Assembly: GCF_913058315.1 (NCBI RefSeq) | Contig: NZ_CAJXQY010000022.1 | Coordinates: 1-46,090, forward strand | Source: an uncultured Alteromonas sp. | GTDB lineage: Bacteria > Pseudomonadota > Gammaproteobacteria > Enterobacterales > Alteromonadaceae | Direction of reading: 5' to 3' | Length of the DNA stretch: 46,090 nucleotides | Shown: piece by piece, positions 1 to 7,341 of the stretch | Position numbering within the stretch: the first letter of the stretch is position 1 | Layout: every line of letters begins with the position of its first letter | Translations under genes and position numbers: made by a program | Notes under the pieces: model-generated | The model's input: only the letters and a program-made list of their open reading frames with translations | Database searches by the model: none | What the model was told of the DNA's origin: nothing

Positions 1-1070
1 AAGAATAAGCCGCAAATCAGGGCAACAATGATGAGCTCTTCAAGCAGCTTATCCCAGAGGTTGTCTATAGCGCTGACGATAAGGTTAGAGCGGTCGTAGA
101 CCGTGGTGATTTCCACGCCTTCGGGTAGCCCGGCCTGCAATTCCTGCAGTTTTGCCTTCACCCCATCAATCGTTTGTTGCGCGTTTTCGTTATAGCGCAT
201 AACAATAATGCCGCCAACAGTCTCGCCTTCGCCATTGAGCTCGGCAACCCCACGCCGGGGCGCAGGGCCCACTCTGATGTCTGCGACGTCAGCAAGAGTA
301 ACCGGTATGCCTGTATCTGAAACGTTTAGTGCAATCTGGCGAATGTCACTTAAAGTTTCAATGTAACCACTGACGGTCACCATGTACTCCGCTTCGGCCA
401 TCTCAATAACCGAAGCGCCCACTTCCTGGTTGCTCTCAATCACCGCTTGCTCAAGTTGACCCATAGTGAGGTTATAGGCATCGAGCTTGTAGGGATCGGC
501 AACAATCTGATACTGCTTTTTCATGCCGCCAACCGTGGCCACTTCTGAAACGCCAGCCACCGATTGCAGGGCGAATTTAAGATACCAGTCCTGCAGGCTG
601 GTGAGTTCATCAATATCATGTTGTCCGGTGGGATCGCTCAGGGCGTACATATATACCCAGCCCACACCCGTGGCATCGGGACCAAGCCTGGGTTTTGCTG
701 AGGCGGGCAGAGTAGGCGCTACCTGCGACAGGTACTCAAGTACCCGGGAACGGGCCCAGTACATGTCGGTATCATCATCAAACAGGATATATACGTATGA
801 GTCACCAAAAAACGAGAATCCGCGCACGGTATGCGCACCGGGCACCGACAGCATGGCTGAAGTCAGTGGATAGGTAACCTGTTGCTCAACCACCGAGGGA
901 GCCTGGCCGGGGTAATTGGTTTGAATAATGACCTGCACATCGGATAAATCCGGAATGGCATCCACCGGCGTTTGTTTCACCGACCAGATGCCCGCAGCGG
1001 TTAACATCAGCGCTGCGAGCAGCACCAGCACGCGATTTTTAAGAGACCAGTTAATAATAACGGCAATCAT
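1..1070 (-). CDS. cusA: CusA-type heavy-metal RND efflux permease (3' part off the window)
   Basis: Inner-membrane proton-driven pump of a tripartite Cu(I)/Ag(I) exporter, working with the CusB adaptor and the CusC channel. Only the first 356 codons are present; the gene runs off the left edge. The start ATG at 1070 is preceded by AGGAG and lies 12 nt after the cusB stop. The N-terminus has the heavy-metal RND pattern: a first membrane helix at about residues 10-30, then [17 protein letters not shown], the QVTYPLT stretch, and a porter domain with [18 protein letters not shown]. The next helix begins at the cut ([13 protein letters not shown]). The methionines of the metal relay lie beyond the edge, so Cu/Ag specificity rests on the CusB and CusF-like neighbours. 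The family (HME-RND) is certain; the exact metal is inferred. Confidence 0.93.
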   Translation of the reverse strand, partial: MIAVIINWSLKNRVLVLLAALMLTAAGIWSVKQTPVDAIPDLSDVQVIIQTNYPGQAPSVVEQQVTYPLTSAMLSVPGAHTVRGFSFFGDSYVYILFDDDTDMYWARSRVLEYLSQVAPTLPASAKPRLGPDATGVGWVYMYALSDPTGQHDIDELTSLQDWYLKFALQSVAGVSEVATVGGMKKQYQIVADPYKLDAYNLTMGQLEQAVIESNQEVGASVIEMAEAEYMVTVSGYIETLSDIRQIALNVSDTGIPVTLADVADIRVGPAPRRGVAELNGEGETVGGIIVMRYNENAQQTIDGVKAKLQELQAGLPEGVEITTVYDRSNLIVSAIDNLWDKLLEELIIVALICGLF

Positions 1071-1082
1071 GGCAAGCTCCTG

Positions 1083-2801
1083 CTAGTGACCAGCGTGATC
1101 CATGTCATGTGACATGGCCATGGCGGGTTCTATGTGGGTGATAACAAACTCACCGTCTCTGATCTCAAACGTGAAGCGTATTGTCTGGTCCTTTTGCCAC
1201 GCCGACAAATCAACCTGGTCGCTGATCATAAAGTCCATGGTGGCCGGACCGCGGCCCCATTTTTCGATGGCGTCCCGGGAAATATTAATTGTTCGGTTTT
1301 CAGCGTTGATGCGGTTAACCGTGCCGTTTACTGTGGCTGAAGGAACGCTCGATGCTACGCTGGTGGCGTCAATAGCAATGATCTCTACCAGGCCGTCGGT
1401 GTCGCGGTTCAATTCAGCATCCAAACGAGTACCGGGGCTCAAAAGTGAACGGTCGACACCGCTGCCAATGGCAAAATCCATGGTCATGCCGGGCCAGTCC
1501 CAGGCTTCAATCGGGCCGTGACTAGCCGTAACGGTTAGCGCTTCAGAGTCAGTGGCATCGATAGTCAGTATGACCCACTGAGTCTCACTGTCAGCGTTAT
1601 CATCAGCACCCGTAATGCGGGATAAGTCGGCATCGATTGCACTTTCGGAATCAATCAGAAACAGACCGTTTATGACAACCTCATCGCCTTCTTTAAGACC
1701 CGCTGTGATTTCTGCATAGTCTGCAGTGATGCGACCAACGGCGACCGCTGCTGAGCGGAATTCACCGTTGCCTAAGGCGAGCACTACGCGATCGTTCGCG
1801 GCGGTTCTGATTAACGCAGAGCGCGGTATCACCAGGGCTTCAGTGTTTGACGTATCAAATGTTACGGTAGCAAACATATTGGGTTTTAACCGGCCGTTCG
1901 GGTTGTCCAGTACCAGGCGGACCCTGAGTGAACGGGTTTGCCTGTCGAGTTCCGGGTAAACAAAGTCGACCATGGCGGTAAATTCTTCACCAGGCAACGC
2001 CGGCAGTGTGACGCGTAGCGCTTGCGTCGCGCTAAGGCTGTTAGCATAACGTTGGGGGATACTGGCCGTTATCCAGACTTTCTGCAAACTGGCGATAGCT
2101 AACATAGTGGTGCCCGGTGTTACATAGAATCCCGGGCGTATATTAAGATTGGTTACATAGCCGTCCTGAGGTACCTCAAAGGCAATTTGTTGCTGCACTC
2201 TACCGGTTTTGTCGAGTGCGTTAGTGACTTTGTCGGGTAGCTGTAACGCGCTGAGCCGGTCTCTGGCTGCGTTGATCAGCGACTGATTATTGCGACTGCG
2301 AGCCAGTAAGTATTCTTCCTGGGCATTCACCAGCTCCGGAGAATACAAGGTGTAGAGCGTTTCGCCCTGGTTAACCGGCTGACCATCGGTGGTGACGGTA
2401 AGACGCTCAATCCAGCCGCTGACTCGCGGATGAACATGCACAATGTTGTCTTCGGCTACTTCCACTACGCCTGTGGCCGCGATCGATTCAGACAGGTTGC
2501 GCTGACGTGCCTTAGCCGTCGTTACGCCGAGGCTCTGCACAATTTGCGGCGAAATGCTCACGGTCCCCGCGCTGGCACTTTCTTCACCGGCATAGACCGG
2601 CACCAGGTCCATGCCCATGGGAGACTTTCCTGGCTTATCCCGGCGGTAGCTGCTATCCATGGGCGCCACCCAGTAAAGAATGTCCGGCTCGTTGCTGGCG
2701 CCTGACTTGTTTTCGTTGTGCGGTGTGCTGGCCGACAGCAGCGCATAGCCGATACCCACCCCGGCGATCAGCGCAATAAAAGGAACAATAATACGGTTCA
2801 T
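1083..2801 (-). CDS. cusB: CusB-type periplasmic adaptor with two C-terminal CusF-like domains
   Basis: Membrane-fusion adaptor joining CusA to CusC, 572 aa. An N-terminal signal anchor (about 4-23) is followed by a heavy-metal-binding segment at about 41-70 (YWVAPM, RDKPGKSPMGMDLVPVY), then the lipoyl/hairpin/beta-barrel core. The last ~165 residues are an extension of two CusF-like OB folds. The first (about 409-480) keeps the Cu(I)/Ag(I) site of CusF in its spacing: H428, W436, M439 and M441. The second (about 488-560) aligns but has R509, R517 and A520 at the first three positions and only M522 conserved. The protein ends in a Met/His-rich tail (AMAMSHDMDHAGH). The start overlaps the upstream cusC stop as ATGA, so the genes are translationally coupled. 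CusF is a separate protein in E. coli; here it appears fused. Confidence 0.92.
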   Translation of the reverse strand: MNRIIVPFIALIAGVGIGYALLSASTPHNENKSGASNEPDILYWVAPMDSSYRRDKPGKSPMGMDLVPVYAGEESASAGTVSISPQIVQSLGVTTAKARQRNLSESIAATGVVEVAEDNIVHVHPRVSGWIERLTVTTDGQPVNQGETLYTLYSPELVNAQEEYLLARSRNNQSLINAARDRLSALQLPDKVTNALDKTGRVQQQIAFEVPQDGYVTNLNIRPGFYVTPGTTMLAIASLQKVWITASIPQRYANSLSATQALRVTLPALPGEEFTAMVDFVYPELDRQTRSLRVRLVLDNPNGRLKPNMFATVTFDTSNTEALVIPRSALIRTAANDRVVLALGNGEFRSAAVAVGRITADYAEITAGLKEGDEVVINGLFLIDSESAIDADLSRITGADDNADSETQWVILTIDATDSEALTVTASHGPIEAWDWPGMTMDFAIGSGVDRSLLSPGTRLDAELNRDTDGLVEIIAIDATSVASSVPSATVNGTVNRINAENRTINISRDAIEKWGRGPATMDFMISDQVDLSAWQKDQTIRFTFEIRDGEFVITHIEPAMAMSHDMDHAGH

Positions 2802-4126
2802 AGTGAACTCCCTGAAAGCGAGGCGTTGGGGTGAATAAAATAGTCGAGGCGGATCATTAGCGCGGCCAATTCACCTTGTAGGTTGAGTAATTTCATCTGA
2901 TCGTCAATCAGTGCCAGATGACTTTGCATGACATCGGAAAAACTGCCACTGGCGGTGGTATAAGCATTGAGCGCAGCATCGTAGTGTTGCTGGCGAAGTG
3001 GCAATAAGGTGTGCTGATAGCGGTTAATCCGTGAGTGCAGGGCAGGGTATCGGGCGTAAAGCTGGTTCACTTCACTTAGTTGTTGCTGGATAACCAGGCG
3101 CTTCTCTGTTTCGAGGCTTTCCGTTTCGGCAACGGTGGCAGCCAGAGCGGCCTCTTTGACTTCACGGGAGAACAGCGGGACATCAACACTCATGCCCACC
3201 GAGACAAAGTCTGCCCGGGAAGTATTATTAGTAGCGTCCTGGCGGTACGCGTAGCTGGCATTAAACTCCCACTGCGGATCGAAACTGCTGGCTACCTGCT
3301 GCTGCTTTATTTTTTGGACGTCAATCAGCGCGTTACGACTGACAATAAGAGGATGCTGCTGTAACCGCTCAAGCAGTGCCGATTGCTGCGCAGGCAGCAG
3401 GGACTTTTCGATAAGGGCGGCTAACCAGCGCTGATCGGCCTGATTCGGCTTGATTTCACGCAGGACCGATTGCTGTGACGGTGTCAGCCAGTTTGATAAA
3501 CCAGCGATAGCGGATTGCTGCTCAGCGACGAGTGATTCCAGCCTGTCTTCAAGTGCCGTATGCAGCACTTCCATGCTGAGCACATCATACTGGCTGGCAC
3601 CTGATGAACTGGCGTAGTTATTTTCAATGGCGGTAGTCAGTTGTTCCAGTAAGTTCAACTGCTCGGTCACCAGTTCTGTACTGTTGTGCAGGATAATAAT
3701 ATCGGTCCAGGCCAGGCTAATGGCACGGGTTACGTCAGCTTTGCGCAGAGCGCGTCTGGCAGGCTGTTCGGCTGCTTTGGCGGCCAGGGCGTTACGTTGC
3801 AGGGCAACAGAATCGCCCCGGGGTAACATCTGGCTAACGCCCATTTTGAGCTGGGTCATTGCCTGTTCATTAAGGGCGAGTCCATCGGTAGGAACGTTTA
3901 GCATGCCCACAGATACCCGCGGATCCGGTAATGACTGCACCGCATTGCGCTGGGTACTTAGTGCATGCTCGCTCTGGCGGCTGCGCGCCAGTGCATAGTC
4001 CTGACCTAACGCCTGGGACAGCAGCTGTGGTAACTGTGGCTGTGGGGATTGCTGCGCTGATGCAACTAACTGCCAGCAACTGAATACAATGCCTGCTGAC
4101 ACTACGTATAAAGAAGGAAGTTTCAT
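2798..4126 (-). CDS. TolC-family outer-membrane efflux protein (CusC role)
   Basis: Outer-membrane exit duct for the CusBA pump, 442 aa. It has an N-terminal signal sequence, probably cleaved after LVASA near residue 24. Cys17 does not sit in a good lipobox, unlike the lipoprotein CusC of E. coli. The rest is long amphipathic helices rich in Gln, Leu and Ala with the repeated halves of TolC-type proteins (SLPDPRVSVGMLNVP; later HPLIVSRNALIDVQKIKQQQ and FVSVGMSVDVPLFS). Its end overlaps cusB by 4 nt (ATGA). Sequence divergence from E. coli CusC is evident, so I leave the symbol empty although the role follows from the operon. Confidence 0.88.
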   Translation of the reverse strand: MKLPSLYVVSAGIVFSCWQLVASAQQSPQPQLPQLLSQALGQDYALARSRQSEHALSTQRNAVQSLPDPRVSVGMLNVPTDGLALNEQAMTQLKMGVSQMLPRGDSVALQRNALAAKAAEQPARRALRKADVTRAISLAWTDIIILHNSTELVTEQLNLLEQLTTAIENNYASSSGASQYDVLSMEVLHTALEDRLESLVAEQQSAIAGLSNWLTPSQQSVLREIKPNQADQRWLAALIEKSLLPAQQSALLERLQQHPLIVSRNALIDVQKIKQQQVASSFDPQWEFNASYAYRQDATNNTSRADFVSVGMSVDVPLFSREVKEAALAATVAETESLETEKRLVIQQQLSEVNQLYARYPALHSRINRYQHTLLPLRQQHYDAALNAYTTASGSFSDVMQSHLALIDDQMKLLNLQGELAALMIRLDYFIHPNASLSGSSL

Positions 4127-4209
4127 ACTTACCTCAATGGTTAACCTTTGAAATCGGGTGCAATTACCCGGTCACAATGCCTCTGGCACTGTATGCATAA
4201 GTGGTGTGG

Positions 4210-4638
4210 TTAACTAAGGCGTATCGGAGGGCGAAACAGCGAGCTTGGAAAGCCGGAAAAGGCCAGTACCGGCCGACCAGCAATGTGGGTTGTTGCACTG
4301 GTTATTGGCAGAGGGGTGTACATTCCTGCCAGGTAGCTGACTAAATGGGAGCTGGCATGTTCGCACTGACAGCCGTTTTTAGCGCAGGGCGAAGCTTGCT
4401 GGGCACAGTTATGTTCGGCATCGTTCTGGCAACAATCTGCTGTTGAAGAGGCGTTTGCCTGTTCAGCGTGCGCAGCATGAACCATTTCATTGCCCGATTG
4501 ATGCATCATGCAATCGGCATTACCGGCCTGTTGGGTCTGAACAGCTGCTGTTTCTGCCATACGCACGCTTGCCGCCTGACCTGATGTCGGCAGAAAAATA
4601 AGCATGCTAAGCAGAATGTAACCAAGCAGTCGTTGCAC
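4210..4638 (-). CDS. small secreted Cys/His/Met-rich protein at the head of the cus operon
   Basis: A 142-aa protein with a clear signal peptide (hydrophobic residues about 4-18, cleavage near SGQAA) starting at a GTG (4638). The mature part holds seven cysteines (43, 69, 70, 78, 85, 90, 92), interspersed with His 46, 54, 57, 77, 94, 98 and Met 44, 45, 52, including CC and CQC pairs. It ends SLFRPPIRLS, a tail seen on small copper-locus proteins of the CopL/DUF2946 sort. It is first in the transcript, 83 nt ahead of the cusC-like gene. A periplasmic metal buffer or chaperone is the obvious inference, but I do not recognise a named family with confidence. The GTG is chosen because the next in-frame ATG would cut the signal peptide. 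Confidence 0.75.
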   Translation of the reverse strand: MQRLLGYILLSMLIFLPTSGQAASVRMAETAAVQTQQAGNADCMMHQSGNEMVHAAHAEQANASSTADCCQNDAEHNCAQQASPCAKNGCQCEHASSHLVSYLAGMYTPLPITSATTHIAGRPVLAFSGFPSSLFRPPIRLS

Positions 4639-4649
4639 AGAATAATCCG

Positions 4650-4685
4650 GTAATGAAACTAACAGGAGTATACGATATTCATTAC
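4650..4685 (-). promoter_or_regulatory. probable cus operon promoter inside an inverted repeat
   Basis: A perfect 8-bp inverted repeat, GTAATGAA (4650-4657) and TTCATTAC (4678-4685), encloses a minus-strand -10 element TATACT (4667-4672) just upstream of the Cys-rich gene. The -35 region at the right spacing (TTCCCT, 4690-4695) is poor, as expected for a promoter needing an activator. A regulator binding both arms would straddle the -10. No metal regulator gene is visible in the window. Confidence 0.5.
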
Positions 4686-4708
4686 AGACAGGGAAATACT
4701 GATTTTCC

Positions 4709-4752
4709 TTTCACCGGGTAAACCAACAAGCTGCTGATTGTCCCCGGTGAAA
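4709..4752. repeat. 10-bp perfect inverted repeat between the dipeptidase and cus genes
   Basis: TTTCACCGGG (4709-4718) and CCCGGTGAAA (4743-4752) form a perfect 10-bp stem around a 24-nt loop, directly downstream of the dipeptidase stop. No run of T follows on either strand, so a classical intrinsic terminator is not shown. It could be an mRNA 3'-end stabilising hairpin or part of the cus regulatory region. Confidence 0.5.
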
Positions 4753-4769
4753 CAGTTTAATGTGCCGGG

Positions 4770-5981
4770 CTAATGCGCGGCGGCGTAGGCTTCCACTTCA
4801 GTCCATACTCTGAGCAGGTTTTCGCCCAGTAACTTGGCGATAGCGGTTTCTGAGTAGCCGCGGTCAAGCAGCCCCTGTACCAGTGACGGATAGGACGATA
4901 CATCCTTCAGACCAATAGGCAACGAATCGCCAACGCCATCGTAGTCGGAACCGATGCCGACGTGATCGATGCCAATTAGCCCGACAACGTGGTCAATATG
5001 GTCAAGTACATCGGCCAGTGTGGAATACGGATAAGGGTTTTCTTTACTGTAGTTGTCGGCAAAGTCAGCCACTTCCTGACTGTCTGCACCAAACTCTTTA
5101 ATCAGTGCATTACGTTGTTTGGTGCGATTGTCGCTCCACATGCGGGCTTCTTTGGTGACAAAGCCAGAGCCAAAGTTAATCATTACTACGCCGCCATTTT
5201 CTCCCAGTTTTACCAGCATTTCATCGGTCATGTTACGTTCAAAACCGGGAGTAAAAGTGCGAAGTGAAGAGTGGGACGCAATCACCGGGGCTTTGCTGAT
5301 TTCAATAGCCTGATAAAAAGCGTCGTCGGAGACATGGGAGATATCGACCATAATGCCGATATTGTTCATTTCCGTTACCAGCTCTTTACCAAAGGGACTC
5401 AGACCATCCCATTTACGGCGAATGTCGTAAGATGAATCACTGATGTGGTTAGCTCTTGAGTGCGCCAGTGTAATATAGCGAATACCGCGTTGGTGGAATA
5501 TTTCGAGATTCTTCAGGTCGCCCTGAATCGGCGAGCCATTCTCCATTCCCATGGGCAGTGAGATGAGTCCTTTGGCAAACTGTTCGCGCACGTCCTGGGG
5601 ACTCATGGCAATGGCAAACTTATCCGGCGCGCGGGCTGTGATTGCCTCAACGTTGTCGATGAGCATGTGGGCGAGCTGCGTCGACTCATCTGAGTCGTCA
5701 AGACTGGCGGGGACGTAAATCGACATAAAGGGTGCATTCAGGCCACCGCTCACGGCGCGGGGGTAGTCAAAGTCACCGCCTTCGGTCGCTTGGGTAACAT
5801 CTACCCATTTATTATGAACACGATACGGTACATCAATGTGGCCATCCACAATAATATAGCGCTGTGCGATATCCTGGGCCGTTGACAAGCCTTTAGGCGG
5901 CTGGTTTGGCGCCGACGTAGATTGGCAACCTGTTAACAGTGCGAGTGCCGTAACAGTCCCCAGCAAGAAAGCGTGCTTCAT
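4770..5981 (-). CDS. membrane dipeptidase, M19 family, lipoprotein
   Basis: Zinc-dependent dipeptidase of the renal dipeptidase (M19) family, 403 aa, which cleaves dipeptides, in some members including D-amino-acid-containing ones. The N-terminus is a lipoprotein signal with lipobox LLTGC (Cys19), so it is probably anchored on the periplasmic face of a membrane. Metal-site motifs are all present: HID (H48, D50), the bridging Glu at GMENGSP (E147), VDISH (H216), ASHSS (H237) and IGSDYDGV near residue 345. The gene is monocistronic: the cus genes downstream have their own promoter region and 5982-6492 upstream is gene-free. Substrate cannot be told from sequence; a role in recycling peptidoglycan or scavenged peptides is possible. 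Confidence 0.9.
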   Translation of the reverse strand: MKHAFLLGTVTALALLTGCQSTSAPNQPPKGLSTAQDIAQRYIIVDGHIDVPYRVHNKWVDVTQATEGGDFDYPRAVSGGLNAPFMSIYVPASLDDSDESTQLAHMLIDNVEAITARAPDKFAIAMSPQDVREQFAKGLISLPMGMENGSPIQGDLKNLEIFHQRGIRYITLAHSRANHISDSSYDIRRKWDGLSPFGKELVTEMNNIGIMVDISHVSDDAFYQAIEISKAPVIASHSSLRTFTPGFERNMTDEMLVKLGENGGVVMINFGSGFVTKEARMWSDNRTKQRNALIKEFGADSQEVADFADNYSKENPYPYSTLADVLDHIDHVVGLIGIDHVGIGSDYDGVGDSLPIGLKDVSSYPSLVQGLLDRGYSETAIAKLLGENLLRVWTEVEAYAAAH

Positions 5982-6366
5982 AGTGTAAATCCCTGTTAGT
6001 TATCTGCCCGTGCCACCTCAAACTGTTGCTGGTATAGCGGCTCTGCATTAAACCAATTTGAGGTAGCTCGGGGATAGTTAGAACGTATTTTTTATAAACC
6101 TACCATGATTTTTCCATTTACTCACCTGGAGGTTTATTCGGGGAGCGGTTTGTTTGCTTTCATATTTTATTCATCTTGCCTGGTTACCCTCTAGTCGGTC
6201 TCTGGCTGGGGTGGCTGGACGCGCAAGTTGAAATACGCCATACTGCCCGGCGGTTGTCTGGCATCTGAGAAGCAACAGGTGGCGGGGAGAAGAACCAGTG
6301 CAGGGTGGACTACCTGCGGGGGACTCGGAAAAAAGACCAGCGCCATAGCGGGTATCGTGAATAAAA

Positions 6367-6384
6367 ATACCAACTTGTTGGTAT
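6367..6384. promoter_or_regulatory. 18-bp palindrome, candidate operator upstream of the SapC gene
   Basis: ATACCAAC-TT-GTTGGTAT is a perfect inverted repeat with 8-bp arms, ending 108 bp before the SapC-family start. A near-consensus second copy of the half-site lies at 6436-6443. The compact, 2-nt-centred symmetry is typical of a dimeric repressor site. The cognate regulator is unknown. Confidence 0.5.
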
Positions 6385-6437
6385 ACGCCCCTTGAATAAT
6401 GTCGCCAGACCCTTATTAACTAAAAAATAACAGGTGT

Positions 6438-6458
6438 TGGTGTCTGAAACGGATACCA
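6438..6458. promoter_or_regulatory. second, imperfect TGGTRTC inverted repeat before the SapC gene
   Basis: TGGTGTC (6438-6444) and GATACCA (6452-6458) form an inverted repeat with one mismatch and a 7-nt centre. The left arm, read with the preceding GT, matches the right arm of the 6367-6384 palindrome in 7 of 8 positions. It lies 34 bp before the SapC-family start. Confidence 0.3.
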
Positions 6459-6492
6459 GACCACACATTAAAATTGAATCGAGATAGTACTT

Positions 6493-7254
6493 ATGGCAAT
6501 GAATTTCGTACCGCTGGATAAAAATAAACATAAAGATCTGAAAGTAGCGGTAGATCCTGCTTTTCCATACGCGAAAAACACTCACCTGGCCGCGGCATCA
6601 ATTCGTGAATTTGCACAATTAGCCGGCGCTATGCCTTTGGTGTTTATCCAGGATCCTAAAACTAACAAGCACCACGTAGTGGCAATGCTCGGCATTGAGC
6701 CAGGGCAAAACCTGTTTTTACAAGACGGTAAGTGGAATGCACCGCATATCCCAATGAACATCGTACGCTATCCGTTCGACGTGCGTCCTGATGGCGATAA
6801 ACTGGGCGTTTACATCGATGAAAACAGTGATCTGATTAAAGAAGAAGGTCAGCCGTTATTCACCGAAGAGGGTAATCCAACCGACTTCCTGAACAATCGT
6901 CAGCAGTTACTGGGCGATCTGGCTAACAGCGAAATGCTGACTCAGCAGTTTGTCTCTAAAGTGGTTGAACTGGATCTGTTAAACCCAATGCAACTGCGCG
7001 TTCAGTACAGCAATGGTCAGGGCCGCAATGTAGGTGGAATTCTGACAATTGATGAGAAGAAATTGGTTGAGCTGGCTGACGAGCAGGTTGTAGAGCTGCA
7101 CAAAGCAGGCTTTATGGGCGCACTGTATGCCATGATGCTGTCTCTGGGTCAGCTGAATCGCCTGATTGAGTTGTCCACTAATGCGGAAAGCCCAATTAAA
7201 GCCATGCAAATGGAGCCTGCTCCAGCAGAGCAAGCTGAGGCGCCACAGCAGTAA
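6493..7254 (+). CDS. SapC-family protein
   Basis: A 253-aa soluble protein of the SapC family (Pfam SapC, named after a Campylobacter S-layer-locus gene; biochemical function unknown). Typical features are the N-terminal FVPLDKNKHKDLKV, the FAQLAGAMPLVFI block, a central HIPMNIVRYPFDV and the 'NRLIELS' C-terminal helix. There is no signal peptide or membrane segment. In marine gammaproteobacteria such genes often accompany TonB-dependent receptors and flavin-dependent halogenase-like genes for glycan uptake; none is present here, so this copy stands alone. It has its own terminator and two palindromic sites upstream, suggesting independent regulation. The C-terminus (PAPAEQAEAPQQ) is a low-complexity tail. 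Confidence 0.85.
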   Translation: MAMNFVPLDKNKHKDLKVAVDPAFPYAKNTHLAAASIREFAQLAGAMPLVFIQDPKTNKHHVVAMLGIEPGQNLFLQDGKWNAPHIPMNIVRYPFDVRPDGDKLGVYIDENSDLIKEEGQPLFTEEGNPTDFLNNRQQLLGDLANSEMLTQQFVSKVVELDLLNPMQLRVQYSNGQGRNVGGILTIDEKKLVELADEQVVELHKAGFMGALYAMMLSLGQLNRLIELSTNAESPIKAMQMEPAPAEQAEAPQQ

Positions 7255-7279
7255 TACGCTGCATTGTTAAGTAAACTTA

Positions 7280-7307
7280 AAAGGGTGGGCGAGAGCCCAC
7301 CCTTTTT
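7280..7307 (+). terminator. intrinsic terminator after the SapC gene
   Basis: AAAGGGTGGGC (7280-7290), GAGA loop, GCCCACCCTTT (7295-7305) running into TTTTT. A perfect 11-bp GC-rich stem, 25 nt after the stop codon. Confidence 0.93.
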
Positions 7308-7341
7308 GATGAAGCCCCATTAACCTGAACCATCCTGTGGA

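Larger units (their letters stand above)
5982..6492. other. 511-bp gene-free stretch between divergent genes
   Basis: It lies between the divergently transcribed dipeptidase (minus) and the SapC-family gene (plus). Short open frames here have no ribosome binding site, no recognisable protein and low-complexity translations, so I call none. It contains an 8-bp inverted repeat ATAAACCT (6094-6101) / AGGTTTAT (6130-6137), extendable by CC/GG with a one-base bulge, and two related palindromic sites nearer the SapC gene (listed separately). I see no convincing tRNA, riboswitch or consensus sigma-70 promoter. Confidence 0.6.

Noticed and set aside
1102..1521. 139-aa plus-strand frame within cusB
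   Set aside because: Shadow of the cusB CusF-like region; no independent signal.
6191..6585. Short minus-strand frames upstream of and overlapping the SapC gene start
   Set aside because: No ribosome binding site, no recognisable protein, and one overlaps the clearly coding SapC gene.
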